Positions 35,121 through 45,510 of a stretch of 64,000 bases of DNA are shown here, piece by piece. This stretch comes from Serratia marcescens. GTDB taxonomy: Bacteria; Pseudomonadota; Gammaproteobacteria; Enterobacterales; Enterobacteriaceae. The translations under genes were made by a program, and so were the position numbers. Every line of letters begins with the position of its first letter. Position 1 is the first letter of the stretch. The notes under the pieces are model-generated. The model did no database searches, was not told the DNA's origin, and worked only from the letters and a program-made list of their open reading frames with translations. Location of the stretch: NCBI RefSeq assembly GCF_006715005.1, contig NZ_VFMJ01000001.1, positions 992,001 through 1,056,000 of the forward strand, written 5' to 3'.

Positions 35121-35507
35121 ATGTTGATGAGAGCAGAAGGTATGCCTGAAAAAAAGAAAAAGGGAATAAGCCGATTAACGTATAGCATAAGGAATTCCTG
35201 GGCCGGTGTTATTGATGCCGTGCTGACCGAAGATGCGTTTCGCCAATTATTGGTTATTAACGCCATTTTACTGGTTGTTACATTTGGTTTAGATATTACA
35301 AAAATGGAGCGACTGTTATTAATCATCTGCAGTTTTCTGCTATTGGTGGTAGAACTGCTTAATACGGCGATTGAAACCGTGGTCGATCGCATTTCGCTGG
35401 AATTGCATCCGTTATCCAAACGCGCCAAAGATCTGGGCGGCGCAGCGCAGCTGGTGGCCGTGGTGCTGACCATTGTGGTTTGGGCAACGGTGCTGCTGGG
35501 GCGATAG
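35121..35507 (+). CDS. dgkA: DgkA-type small membrane lipid kinase
   Basis: A 128-residue prokaryotic diacylglycerol-kinase-family protein with three membrane helices. The catalytic stretch is VELLNTAIETVVDRI (about residues 76-90) followed by HPLSKRAKDLGGAAQL. It has a lysine-rich N-terminus (EKKKKG) not seen in E. coli DgkA, which is otherwise of similar length. The RBS is GGGGG, eight bases before ATG 35121. It lies about 200 bp downstream of the ceramide synthase-type gene on the same strand. It may phosphorylate diacylglycerol, as the family does, or ceramide; context raises the second option. Confidence 0.85.
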   Translation: MLMRAEGMPEKKKKGISRLTYSIRNSWAGVIDAVLTEDAFRQLLVINAILLVVTFGLDITKMERLLLIICSFLLLVVELLNTAIETVVDRISLELHPLSKRAKDLGGAAQLVAVVLTIVVWATVLLGR

Positions 35508-35610
35508 GGGCTTTGGTGGCTGAACCACCAAGCCGGTTACCGTGGCGATATCGGCGGTTATCATCGTTGTTTTGCGTTTTCTGCCCTTTCAGCAAGGAGA
35601 GTTGGCCGTT

Positions 35611-36510
35611 ATGCCCGTGAATTTTGATCTCAACGATCTCTATGCGTTTCGCGCGCTGGTGGAGTACGGCAATTTTCGGCTGGCCGCAGAGTCTATCTGC
35701 CTGTCGCAATCGGCGCTGAGCCGCAGGATTGAGAAGCTGGAAAACGCGCTGGGCATCAAACTGTTCGATCGCACCACCCGGCGCGTGACTTTGACGCTGT
35801 ACGGGCAGGCCTTTGCCGAACGTTCGGATCAGCTGCTGATGAACGTCGAAGCGGTGATGGCCGATATCGATAAGGTCAGCCAAGAGCGGGTGGGGTTGAT
35901 CACCGTCGCCACGGTGCCGTCGGCGGCCTACTATTTCATGCCCGACGTGATACGCCGTTTCCGGCTTCGCTATCCCCGCGTGCGCGTTAAGCTGATCGAC
36001 GGCAGCGCCGGCAATGTCATCGAGGCGGTCACCGGCGGCCAGGCCGATTTTGGCATCTGCTTCGCCGGGCGGCTGCAGCCTAATCTTGAGTTTGTGCCGT
36101 TGGTGGGGGACGTCTACGTGGCCGCCTGTCGGCGCGACCACCCGCTCGCCGGTAAAAAGAGCCTTACCTGGCGGGAATTTTATCAGCAGGACTACGTGTC
36201 GCTGGATAAAACCTCCGGCAATCGTAATCTGCTCGATCAACGCCTGGAACACCTCGTGCCGGAACGCCCCAGCGTGTGCGAAACTCGCCATGTGACGACC
36301 ATGCTGGGCATGGTTGAGGCGGGCATCGGCATTGCCGCCGTGCCCGCCATGTCGATGCCTGCTTCAGAGCATTCGGTGCTGACGTCGGTGCCGCTGGTCG
36401 ATCCGGTGGTAAAACGCACCGTAGGCCTCATCAGACGCGGCGGCCGCATGCAGTCTTTCGTCGCCGCCGAGCTGGAAAAGCTGATTACTGAACGGTATCA
36501 CTCTGACTGA
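35611..36510 (+). CDS. LysR-family transcriptional regulator
   Basis: A 299-residue regulator: HTH in residues 1-60 (DLYAFRALVEYGNFRLAAESICLSQ) and effector domain 90-295. Start ATG 35611, eleven bases after AGGAG. It converges with, and overlaps by 26 bp, the ModA-like gene at 36485. With that gene and the CitA/TcuC-type transporter it resembles a tricarboxylate-utilisation locus, which LysR regulators such as TcuR commonly control. The effector is unknown. Confidence 0.88.
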   Translation: MPVNFDLNDLYAFRALVEYGNFRLAAESICLSQSALSRRIEKLENALGIKLFDRTTRRVTLTLYGQAFAERSDQLLMNVEAVMADIDKVSQERVGLITVATVPSAAYYFMPDVIRRFRLRYPRVRVKLIDGSAGNVIEAVTGGQADFGICFAGRLQPNLEFVPLVGDVYVAACRRDHPLAGKKSLTWREFYQQDYVSLDKTSGNRNLLDQRLEHLVPERPSVCETRHVTTMLGMVEAGIGIAAVPAMSMPASEHSVLTSVPLVDPVVKRTVGLIRRGGRMQSFVAAELEKLITERYHSD

Positions 36511-37291
36511 CCGGCTGCTGTGCCGGCACGGTTCGCATACCGGTCGCGCGAATGGTCGGCTGCGCCTGAGAGGAGGCGAGGAAGTCCAGCAGCGCTTTGC
36601 CTTCGCGGCGGTGCTCCGCCTTGGCGGTCACCGCGCCGGCGAAGCGGGTGATGTACTGCACGTTTTCCGGCAGCTCGCCGATAAAGGTGACGCCCGCCAC
36701 GGGCAGCAATTCGCTGACCTGCTGGAAGCCCAGCGCGTATTTCCCTTGCGCCACTTCAGAGGCCACCGGGATGCGCTCAATCTTATGCGCCTTTCCTTTC
36801 ACCTGTTCCTCGATGCCCAGCTTTTTGAACAGTTGGCCGCTGACGTAGCGGCCGCTGGCACTGTCGGAATAGGCGAAAGAGTCGGCTTGCAGCAAAACAT
36901 TGCGCAGCTCGGCATCCGTTTTTATCGCCGGTTTGGGCGCGCCCTGTTTCACCACCATGCCGATCGGCGAATCGGCCAGCTCCACGCGTGAGCCCGGCTG
37001 GGTCCAGCCACTTTTGTCCAGTTGGGACAGCGCGTCGCCTACCATGATCACCACATCGGCTTTCTCTCCGCGCGCCAGCCGCGCGGGGATCGCCTGCGGC
37101 GTTTTCCCCATGGAGGGGCCGGACACCAGAATGATGTTATCGCCGCTTTGGGCTTCATATTCCGGGGCCAGCTTCTCCAGCGCGGCTTTGAAGCCGCCGG
37201 AGATCATCACGGTCACGTCTTTGGCCAGTGCCGCCGTACTGAAGGAGGCGCACACCAGCGTGGCGAGGATCGAACGAGTGAGTTTCTGCAT
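36485..37291 (-). CDS. ModA-like periplasmic protein, candidate aconitate isomerase
   Basis: A 268-residue protein with a signal peptide ending AALA (residue 23) and a ModA-like binding fold: VTVMISGGFKAALEKLAPEYE, SGPSMGKTPQAIPARLARGEKADVVIM, and later SASGRYVSGQLFKKLGI. It is not next to modB/modC. Periplasmic aconitate isomerase of Pseudomonas belongs to this same family, and here the downstream gene is a citrate/tricarballylate-type transporter and a LysR gene is adjacent. I therefore suggest conversion of trans- to cis-aconitate. A plain binding protein is the alternative. It lies 27 bp upstream of... the leftward order places it after the transporter gene. Confidence 0.65.
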   Translation of the reverse strand: MQKLTRSILATLVCASFSTAALAKDVTVMISGGFKAALEKLAPEYEAQSGDNIILVSGPSMGKTPQAIPARLARGEKADVVIMVGDALSQLDKSGWTQPGSRVELADSPIGMVVKQGAPKPAIKTDAELRNVLLQADSFAYSDSASGRYVSGQLFKKLGIEEQVKGKAHKIERIPVASEVAQGKYALGFQQVSELLPVAGVTFIGELPENVQYITRFAGAVTAKAEHRREGKALLDFLASSQAQPTIRATGMRTVPAQQPVSQSDTVQ

Positions 37292-37318
37292 GACATGATT
37301 CCCTATTGCGATTACGGG

Positions 37319-38614
37319 TTAGCGTGCGGTTTGCAGCGGTATGGCGATGCGGCGATACAGATACAGCGTTGCCAGCAGGGCGCACAGCGCGGCGAAGCTC
37401 ATCCAGTAGCCCGGTGAAGCCTTATCGCCGGTGTATTCGATCAGGGCAGTGGAGATCACCGGCGTAAAGCCGCCGAACACCGCCGTCGCTAGGCTGTAGG
37501 CCAGCGAGAAGCCGGCGACCCGCACTTCCGTTGGCATGATCTCGGTTAAGGCCGGGATCATCGCGCCGTTGTAGAGGCCGTAAATGAAGGACAACCACAG
37601 CAGCACGGCCAGCATCATGCTGAAGCTGGGGGCGGCGGCGAGCAGGCTCAGCGCCGGGTAGGCGCTGGCCAGCGTCAGCAGCGCCATGGTGACCAGCACC
37701 GGTTTGCGGCCGAAACGGTCCGACAGCGCGCCGCCGATGGGCAGCCAGATGAAGTTGGAGATCGCCACCAGCAGAGTGACCAGCAAGCTGTCGGAAGCGC
37801 TGAGCAACAGCACCTTTTTGCCGAAGGTCGGCGCATAGACGGTGATCAGGTAAAACGCGGTGGTGGTCATGGCGACCATCAGCATGCCGGCGATCACCAC
37901 CGGCCAGTTTTTCAGCAGGGTTTTAAACACGTCGTGCATCGCCAGGTGGTGACGTCGGGCGGTAAATTCCTGCGTCTCTTCCAGCTTGTGGCGCAGGAGG
38001 AAGATGAAGGGAACGATCAGGCAGCCGAACAGGAAAGGCAGGCGCCAGCCCCATTCGCGAATGGCGCCTTCTTCCAGCGCCGCATTGAGCGCGAAGCCCA
38101 TGGCCGCCGCCACCATGATAGCCACCTGCTGGCTGCCGGACTGCCAGCTGGTGTAGAAGCCCTTACGGCCCGGCGTGGCGATCTCGGCCAGATAGACGGA
38201 CACGCCGCCCAGCTCCGCGCCCGCCGAGAAGCCTTGCAACAGGCGTCCGCACAGCACCAGCAGCGGCGCCCAAAGCCCGATGCTCTGGTAAGAGGGGATC
38301 AATACGATCAGGAAGGTGCCCGTAGCCATAATCGACAGGGTCACGATCAGCCCTTTGCGGCGGCCGACTTTATCGATGTAAGCGCCCAGCACGATGGCGC
38401 CAATGGGGCGCATCAGAAAACCGGCGCCGAATACCGCGAAGGTCATCATCAGCGAGGCAAATTCGCTGCTGGCCGGGAAAAAGGTGTGTGCGATGTAGGT
38501 GGCGTAAAAGCCGAACAGAAAGAAGTCGAACTGTTCCAGAAAGTTGCCGGATGTGACGCGCAGGATCGCGCCGGATCTGGCCCGGATGGTCATGGGTGAG
38601 GAAGAGGAATGCAT
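37319..38614 (-). CDS. MFS tricarboxylate transporter, CitA/TcuC-like
   Basis: A 431-residue metabolite:proton symporter with 12 hydrophobic segments. Long stretches match Salmonella CitA, for example [20 protein letters not shown] (residues about 15-34), [19 protein letters not shown] and [19 protein letters not shown]. The substrate is probably citrate, tricarballylate or aconitate. Start ATG 38614 has GGAGATAAAG upstream. It is the first gene of a two-gene unit with the ModA-like gene (27 bp gap), facing the LysR gene. Confidence 0.88.
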   Translation of the reverse strand: MHSSSSPMTIRARSGAILRVTSGNFLEQFDFFLFGFYATYIAHTFFPASSEFASLMMTFAVFGAGFLMRPIGAIVLGAYIDKVGRRKGLIVTLSIMATGTFLIVLIPSYQSIGLWAPLLVLCGRLLQGFSAGAELGGVSVYLAEIATPGRKGFYTSWQSGSQQVAIMVAAAMGFALNAALEEGAIREWGWRLPFLFGCLIVPFIFLLRHKLEETQEFTARRHHLAMHDVFKTLLKNWPVVIAGMLMVAMTTTAFYLITVYAPTFGKKVLLLSASDSLLVTLLVAISNFIWLPIGGALSDRFGRKPVLVTMALLTLASAYPALSLLAAAPSFSMMLAVLLWLSFIYGLYNGAMIPALTEIMPTEVRVAGFSLAYSLATAVFGGFTPVISTALIEYTGDKASPGYWMSFAALCALLATLYLYRRIAIPLQTAR

Positions 38615-39014
38615 CTTTATCTCCAGTTTGCTATTGGCGCCTGACGCCGCGCCTGTTGCTGAAGATTCGCTCAGGAAAATAAAGTAAATAAGCGCAATAA
38701 ACGCATGGCGCGATGCGTGTGGCGCATCAATCTGCGTTAACAACTTTGCGCGACCGGTTGTAACGCGCTGTTAACAAGTATGAGGGGTATCGCCTGCGGC
38801 GGCGGGCGTCGAAAACGGCATGCGCGTTTTGTGACAGGGTTCATAAAGGGGCGGCAGGGAAACGCTCCGTGGCTCTGAACGATTGTTCGATACCGCTCGT
38901 AAAAAGGTGAATGCCTCGTACTGCGTTTGCAAAATGCTCGGATGTACGTTCAGCCTTGCAGTAACAACGCATGCCTTTGCATGTCATCCCTGCACCTCTC
39001 TTCTATAGCTTTAA
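38615..39014. other. Intergenic region, promoters only
   Basis: About 400 bp between the transporter and toxin genes. It must contain the transporter promoter on the minus strand. No gene or strong structure was recognised. Confidence 0.4.
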
Positions 39015-39038
39015 ATCTATATAGTTTTTGATCTATAT
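39015..39038. promoter_or_regulatory. Direct-repeat boxes upstream of toxin-antitoxin operon
   Basis: ATCTATAT occurs at 39015-39022 and again at 39031-39038, 16 bp apart, just before the toxin RBS (AGGGAGG). It is a likely promoter or operator area for autoregulation by the antitoxin. Confidence 0.4.
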
Positions 39039-39052
39039 TTCAGGGAGGTCCC

Positions 39053-39406
39053 GTGTGGGAAATTAAAACAACGGATGCATTTGATCATGGGTTCAGATCA
39101 CTCAGCGATGCCGATCGGGCCGGCGTGCTTGCCGCTTTGATGGTCCTGCGGGAAAAGGGGCCGGGTCTGCCCAGACCCTATGCCGATACGGTGAAAGGCT
39201 CACGTTACAGCAATATGCAAGAGCTGCGCATTCAGTGCCGAGGCGAACCGTTGCGGGCATTCTTCGCCTTCGATCCGTACCGTATTGGCATTGTGCTTTG
39301 CGCGGACAATAAAGCCGGCAATGAAAAACGCTTTTACGATCGAATGCTTCAGATTGCCGATCGGGAATTCACCTGTTGGCTGAACACATTAAACGAGAAG
39401 GAGTGA
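39053..39406 (+). CDS. RelE/ParE-superfamily (HigB-like) toxin
   Basis: A 117-residue toxin of the phage-derived Gp49/HigB type: MWEIKTTDAFDHGFRSLSD, then GPGLPRPYADTVKGSRYSNMQELRIQ and LRAFFAFDPYRIGIVLCADNKAG, the usual core strands with Arg-rich catalytic residues. It starts at GTG 39053 with GGGAGG upstream. It precedes the antitoxin gene by 4 bp, the reversed toxin-first order of HigBA systems. Members cleave ribosome-bound mRNA. Confidence 0.87.
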   Translation: MWEIKTTDAFDHGFRSLSDADRAGVLAALMVLREKGPGLPRPYADTVKGSRYSNMQELRIQCRGEPLRAFFAFDPYRIGIVLCADNKAGNEKRFYDRMLQIADREFTCWLNTLNEKE

Positions 39407-39410
39407 CGCG

Positions 39411-39713
39411 ATGGGCAGAACGCTGGAACAGCTTATTGCGGATGAAAAGCCCGAGGTCGTGGCCAACGCGCAGGCGCTGGCGGCGGACATCATGCTGAAC
39501 ATTCACCTTGCCGAGCTGCGCGAAAAAGTACAGAAAACGCAGGTTGAAATGGCGCAGGCGCTGGGGATCCGGCAGCCGACCGTGGCCGTGATGGAAAAAC
39601 CGGGCCGCGATCTGAAACTGTCTTCGCTCAAACGTTATGTTGAGGCGGCCGGTGGCAAACTGCGGCTGGATGTTGAACTGCCGGACGGCTCTCACTACGA
39701 AGTGGTGCTGTAG
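39411..39713 (+). CDS. XRE-family (HigA-like) antitoxin
   Basis: A 100-residue antitoxin. The HTH lies in residues 35-85 (TQVEMAQALGIRQPTVAVME, then LKLSSLKRYVEAAGGKLRLDVEL), the typical C-terminal tail of HigA-type antitoxins paired with Gp49-like toxins. Start ATG 39411 follows AAGGAGTGACGCG. It neutralises the upstream toxin and probably represses the operon through the boxes near 39015. A terminator shared with the converging tRNA lies downstream. Confidence 0.88.
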   Translation: MGRTLEQLIADEKPEVVANAQALAADIMLNIHLAELREKVQKTQVEMAQALGIRQPTVAVMEKPGRDLKLSSLKRYVEAAGGKLRLDVELPDGSHYEVVL

Positions 39714-39745
39714 ACGCCGTTGCCCGGTTAACGGCAGAAAGCAAA

Positions 39746-39775
39746 AAGCCCGCTCGGGTTTCCCTGAGCGGGCTT
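39746..39775. terminator. Bidirectional terminator between antitoxin and tRNA-Asn
   Basis: A perfect 10-bp stem AAGCCCGCTC (39746-39755)/GAGCGGGCTT (39766-39775). On the minus strand it is followed by TTTTTGC, a good terminator for the tRNA; on the plus strand the tail is only CTCTA. Confidence 0.8.
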
Positions 39776-39784
39776 CTCTAAATA

Positions 39785-39860
39785 TGGCTCCTCTGACTGG
39801 ACTCGAACCAGTGACATACGGATTAACAGTCCGCCGTTCTACCGACTGAACTACAGAGGA
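39785..39860 (-). tRNA. tRNA-Asn (GUU)
   Basis: A 76-nt tRNA on the minus strand beginning TCCTCTGTAGTTCAGTCGG, with anticodon loop CTGTTAA (anticodon GTT), T-loop GGTTCGAGTC and encoded CCA end. The acceptor stem TCCTCTG/CAGAGGA is fully paired. tRNA-Asn genes are common integration sites; no integrase is present here. Confidence 0.97.
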
Positions 39861-40290
39861 ATCGTGTGAACGGGGCGAATAATAGCGGGGCGCCTGGGGT
39901 TTGTCAAAGCGCTAAACTGCAAAAAAAGTGCGTTTGCTGAGGGAATGAGCACCTTGCGCTGTTTTTCGGCATTTTACATCGCCAGGCGGTGATGTTTGCC
40001 GCCGGTCTCGTTATCGCGTCGCTTGCACATGCCCTTGCACAGCGATGGTGCAGGGTCACTCTCGCTATCCTGCACCTTCCCATCTTAGCCGTACGGCTCA
40101 CCCCCGTTATCCCCGCCACACGCCGTGCCGCAACTGATATGTAGGATGAATAAGCAAACAATATGTATTCGTCGTCACAATGGCTGGATTTTTGCTTACC
40201 CATTTTTGGGGAATGCGACTGCGCTCTCAAGAAAATTATTTTCCCCGTCTACACATAAAGTGAAAGTTCCGCGCCCCCGGGCGTTCCGCT
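39861..40290. other. Intergenic region upstream of the liv operon
   Basis: 430 bp containing the tRNA-Asn promoter (minus strand) and the liv promoter (plus strand). No gene with a ribosome binding site was seen. Confidence 0.4.
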
Positions 40291-40415
40291 ATACCCGTCA
40301 TACTTGACGCTGCCTCGGTGTTGGCTGCGAGCATTTACCCCGGTCACTGACCTTGAGTCAGCTCTCGGGGCTCATGCTCTTGCCGCCTGGATGCAACGCC
40401 AATTATCTAGGGTAT
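40291..40415. repeat. Palindromic intergenic repeat (MITE-like) in the liv leader
   Basis: A 125-bp imperfect inverted repeat. The left end ATACCCGTCATACTTGACG matches the reverse complement of the right end (ATACCCTAGATAATTGGCG) at most positions. Inner arms pair as well: CACTGAC with GTCAG, and CCCCG with CGGGG. I recall similar ATACCC-ended palindromes in Yersinia and Serratia intergenic DNA. It ends 25 bp before the liv binding-protein start, so it should be transcribed into the leader. Confidence 0.65.
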
Positions 40416-40440
40416 GAAAACAGTGCTGAGGAAGATAACA

Positions 40441-41559
40441 ATGTCATCGAAATTGATAAAAAGTCCGCTCGCTGCTTTGCTCATCGGTTGTTTAGGTACG
40501 GCGTTTTCCGCGCAGGCCGATATCGTCATTGGCGTCGCCGGGCCGTTCTCCGGGCCGAACGCCACCTACGGCGATCAGTATTGGCGCGGTGCTTCTCAGG
40601 CGGCGGCGGACATCAACGCCGCCGGCGGCATCAAAGGGGAAAAAATCAAGCTGGTGCAGGGGGATGACGCCTGCGAACCGAAACAGGCGGTCGCGGTCGC
40701 CAACCGGCTGGTGGATCAGGACAAGGTCTCGGCGGTGGTCGGCCACTTCTGCTCCTCTTCCACCATGCCGGCCTCCGAGGTGTATGACGAGGCCGGCATC
40801 ATCGCCATCACCCCTGGCTCCACCAACCCGCAGATCACCGAGCGCGGCATGAAGACCATGTTCCGCATGTGCGGGCGCGACGATCAGCAGGGGGTGATCG
40901 CCACCAACTACATGCTGGATACCCTGAAGGCCAAACGCATCGCGGTGATCCACGATAAAGACACCTACGGCCAAGGGCTGGCGGATGCAGCGAAGGCGGC
41001 GATGAACAAGCGCGGGGTCAAGGAAGTGCTGTATGAGGGGCTGTCGCGCGGCGAGAAAGACTTTAACGCGCTGGTGACCAAGATCGCCTCGGTCAAGCCG
41101 GACGTGGTCTACTTCGGCGGCTGCCATCCGGAAGCCGGGCCGCTGGTGCGCCAGATGCGCGAACAGGGCGTGACCGCCAAGTTCTTCTCCGGCGACTGCG
41201 TGGTGACCGAAGAGCTGGTGACCGCCGCCGGCGGGCCGCAGTACACCAACGGCGTGCTGATGACCTTCGGCAACGATCCGCGCCTGATCCCGGAAGGCAA
41301 GGCGGTGATCGCCAAGTTCCGCGCCAGCGGCTTTGAGCCGGAAGGGTACACCCTCTACTCCTACGCCTCGATCCAGGCGATCGCCGCCGCCTTCAACGCC
41401 ACCGGCGGCAAAGACAGCGCCAAGGCCGCCGAATGGCTGAAGTCGCACGACGTCGACACCGTGATGGGCAAGAAAGCCTGGGACCAGAAGGGCGACCTGA
41501 AGGTGTCGGACTACGTGGTCTATCAGTGGGATGACAAGGGCAAATATCACCAGCTTTGA
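40441..41559 (+). CDS. livK: Branched-chain amino acid ABC transporter binding protein (LivK/LivJ)
   Basis: A 372-residue leucine-binding-protein-type receptor. The signal peptide ends about residue 26 (TAFSAQA), then DIVIGVAGPFSGPNATYGDQ. Ligand-site stretches SSSTMPASEVYDEAG and TPGSTNP are typical of LivJ/LivK. Start ATG 40441 follows GAGGAAG; an upstream in-frame ATG at 40414 lies in the repeat element and is unlikely. First gene of the liv operon; a hairpin separates it from livH. Confidence 0.93.
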   Translation: MSSKLIKSPLAALLIGCLGTAFSAQADIVIGVAGPFSGPNATYGDQYWRGASQAAADINAAGGIKGEKIKLVQGDDACEPKQAVAVANRLVDQDKVSAVVGHFCSSSTMPASEVYDEAGIIAITPGSTNPQITERGMKTMFRMCGRDDQQGVIATNYMLDTLKAKRIAVIHDKDTYGQGLADAAKAAMNKRGVKEVLYEGLSRGEKDFNALVTKIASVKPDVVYFGGCHPEAGPLVRQMREQGVTAKFFSGDCVVTEELVTAAGGPQYTNGVLMTFGNDPRLIPEGKAVIAKFRASGFEPEGYTLYSYASIQAIAAAFNATGGKDSAKAAEWLKSHDVDTVMGKKAWDQKGDLKVSDYVVYQWDDKGKYHQL

Positions 41560-41593
41560 ACAACCCAATACTGACGTTGTGACTTTATGACAG

Positions 41594-41620
41594 ACGGGCT
41601 CGCCGCCCTGGCGTGCCCGT
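41594..41620 (+). other. Intra-operon hairpin between binding-protein gene and livH
   Basis: ACGGGC (41594-41599) pairs with GCCCGT (41615-41620), with an inner CGCC/GGCG stem and no T-run. Probably an mRNA-stabilising element after the highly expressed first gene. Confidence 0.5.
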
Positions 41621-41684
41621 TCCGCGATGACCTTTGGGCCGCGTCGGACTGCGTTGGCGGCCTTACCAGGCGAGACTGCTCATT

Positions 41685-42599
<915 letters not shown>

Positions 42600-42609
42600 G
42601 GAGAACGCC

Positions 42610-43896
42610 ATGTCGCAATCCGTGATCAACGGCGGGCTGGACGTTAAACGCAGCCTGCTGGACGCCGTCTTGGCCGGGCTGATCGCCCTGATCGTGTTCG
42701 GGCCGATCGTCGGCATCGTGCTGAACGGCTACAGTTTCAACTTCGAACCGCACCGGCTGGTGTGGATTATCGTCGCGGTGATGGTCGGGCGGCTGCTGCT
42801 GAGCCTGTTCCTGCAAACCGCGCCGGGGCGCAGGGTGTTGGCGCGCTTCGACGGCGGCAACGACGGCGTCTACGTACGGCCGCTGGGTTATAAATCCAAC
42901 CTGCGCTGGATCTTGCCGCTGATGGCGGCGATCGCGCTGCTGTTTCCGTTCGTCGCCACCAAATACCTGCTGACGGTGGCGATCCTCGGCCTGATCTATG
43001 TGTTGCTCGGCCTGGGGCTGAACATCGTGGTTGGGCTGGCGGGGCTGCTCGATCTGGGGTACGTGGCGTTTTACGCCATCGGCGCCTACGGATTGGCGCT
43101 GGGCTATCAGTACCTCGGTCTGGGGTTTTGGGCGATGTTGCCGCTGGGGGCGCTGATGGCGGCGCTGGCCGGTGCACTGCTGGGTTTTCCGGTGCTGCGC
43201 ATGCACGGCGACTACCTGGCGATCGTCACGCTGGGATTCGGCGAGATCATCCGGCTGGTGCTTAACAACTGGATGTCGCTTACCGGCGGGCCGAACGGCG
43301 TCTCGGTGCCGGCGCCGACGGTGTTCGGCCTGGAATTCGGCCGCCGCGCCAAAGAGGGCGGCGTGCCGATCCACGAGTTTCTCGGCATCGATTACAACCC
43401 GAATCTCAAGTTCATTTTCATCTACGCGGTGTTGTTTTTGGTGGTGCTGCTGGTGCTGTATATCAAGCACCGGCTGACGCGCATGCCGATCGGCCGCGCC
43501 TGGGAGGCGCTGCGCGAGGATGAGATCGCCTGCCGCTCTCTCGGGCTGAATCACGTGCTGGTGAAGCTGTCGGCGTTTATGCTGGGCGCCTCCACCGCCG
43601 GGCTGGCGGGGGTGTTTTTCGCCACCTATCAGGGCTTCGTCAATCCGACCTCGTTCACCTTCTTCGAGTCGGCGCTGATCCTGGCGATCGTGGTGCTGGG
43701 CGGCATGGGCTCCACCCTCGGCGTGGTGCTGGCGGCCTTCGTGCTGACGGTGGCGCCGGAGCTGCTGCGCAGCTTCGCGGAATACCGGGTGCTGCTGTTT
43801 GGCGTGCTAATGGTGGCGATGATGATCTGGCGGCCGCGCGGGCTGGTGCGCATCAGCCGCGCCAGCTTCGCCGAACGCAAGGGGGTGGCGCCATGA
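42610..43896 (+). CDS. livM: Branched-chain amino acid ABC permease LivM
   Basis: A 428-residue permease with an N-terminal extension of extra membrane segments (residues 1-110), as in E. coli LivM. The core has GLGLNIVVGLAGLLDLGYVA and the cytoplasmic coupling loop GRAWEALREDEIACRSLGLN. The RBS AAGGAGAA precedes ATG 42610. Its TGA overlaps the livG start (ATGA). Confidence 0.94.
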   Translation: MSQSVINGGLDVKRSLLDAVLAGLIALIVFGPIVGIVLNGYSFNFEPHRLVWIIVAVMVGRLLLSLFLQTAPGRRVLARFDGGNDGVYVRPLGYKSNLRWILPLMAAIALLFPFVATKYLLTVAILGLIYVLLGLGLNIVVGLAGLLDLGYVAFYAIGAYGLALGYQYLGLGFWAMLPLGALMAALAGALLGFPVLRMHGDYLAIVTLGFGEIIRLVLNNWMSLTGGPNGVSVPAPTVFGLEFGRRAKEGGVPIHEFLGIDYNPNLKFIFIYAVLFLVVLLVLYIKHRLTRMPIGRAWEALREDEIACRSLGLNHVLVKLSAFMLGASTAGLAGVFFATYQGFVNPTSFTFFESALILAIVVLGGMGSTLGVVLAAFVLTVAPELLRSFAEYRVLLFGVLMVAMMIWRPRGLVRISRASFAERKGVAP

Positions 43897-44764
43897 GCGA
43901 CGCCATTTTGCGGGTGGAGCACCTGATGATGCGCTTTGGCGGCATCAAAGCGCTGAACGACGTCAATCTGGAGGTGGAGCGCGGCTCCATCACTGCCCTG
44001 ATTGGCCCCAACGGCGCCGGCAAGACCACGGTGTTCAACTGCCTGACTGGTTTTTACCGCGCCACCGGCGGCGCGATCCTGCTCAATACCCACAAGCGGC
44101 CGACCGACGTGATCCAGGTGCTGGGGCAGAAGTTTCGCGCCGGCGATTGGATTCGCCCGAAGCGGCTCGGCTCGCGCCTCTATTACAAGATGTTCGGCGG
44201 CACCCACCTGGTCAACCGCGCCGGGCTGGCGCGCACCTTCCAGAATATCCGTCTGTTCCGCGAAATGTCGGTGGTGGAGAACCTGCTGGTGGCGCAGCAC
44301 ATGCAGAGCAACCGCAACCTGATCGCCGGGGTGCTGAATACGCCGGGCTACCGCCGTGCGGAAAGCGCCGTGCTGGATCACGCCTTCTACTGGCTGGAGG
44401 TGGTGGATCTGGTGGACTGCGCCAACCGGCTGGCGGGGGAGATGTCCTACGGCCAGCAGCGGCGGCTGGAGATCGCTCGCGCCATGTGCACCGCGCCGGA
44501 AATGATCTGCCTCGACGAGCCGGCCGCCGGGCTGAACCCGGTGGAGACGGCCACGCTGAGCCGCATCATCCGTTTTCTGCGCCAGCATCACGGCATCACG
44601 GTGCTGCTGATCGAGCATGACATGGGCATGGTGATGGAGATCTCCGATCGGGTGATCGTGCTCGATCACGGCGACGTGATCGCCCGCGGCACGCCGCAGG
44701 AGATCCAGCACAACGAGGCGGTGATCGCCGCCTACCTGGGCGCGGACGAAGAGGAGCTGGCGGG

Positions 44765-44768
<4 letters not shown>
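43893..44768 (+). CDS. livG: Branched-chain amino acid ABC ATPase LivG
   Basis: A 291-residue ATPase: Walker A GPNGAGKTT (about residue 39), signature MSYGQQRRLEIARAM and Walker B MICLDEPAAGLNP. The long insertion between Walker A and signature is typical of LivG. It overlaps livM and livF by four bases on each side, so the operon is translationally coupled. Confidence 0.95.
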
Positions 44769-45481
<713 letters not shown>

Positions 45482-45510
45482 GCGCCGCCCTTGGGCAGGG
45501 ATGCCCGTGT

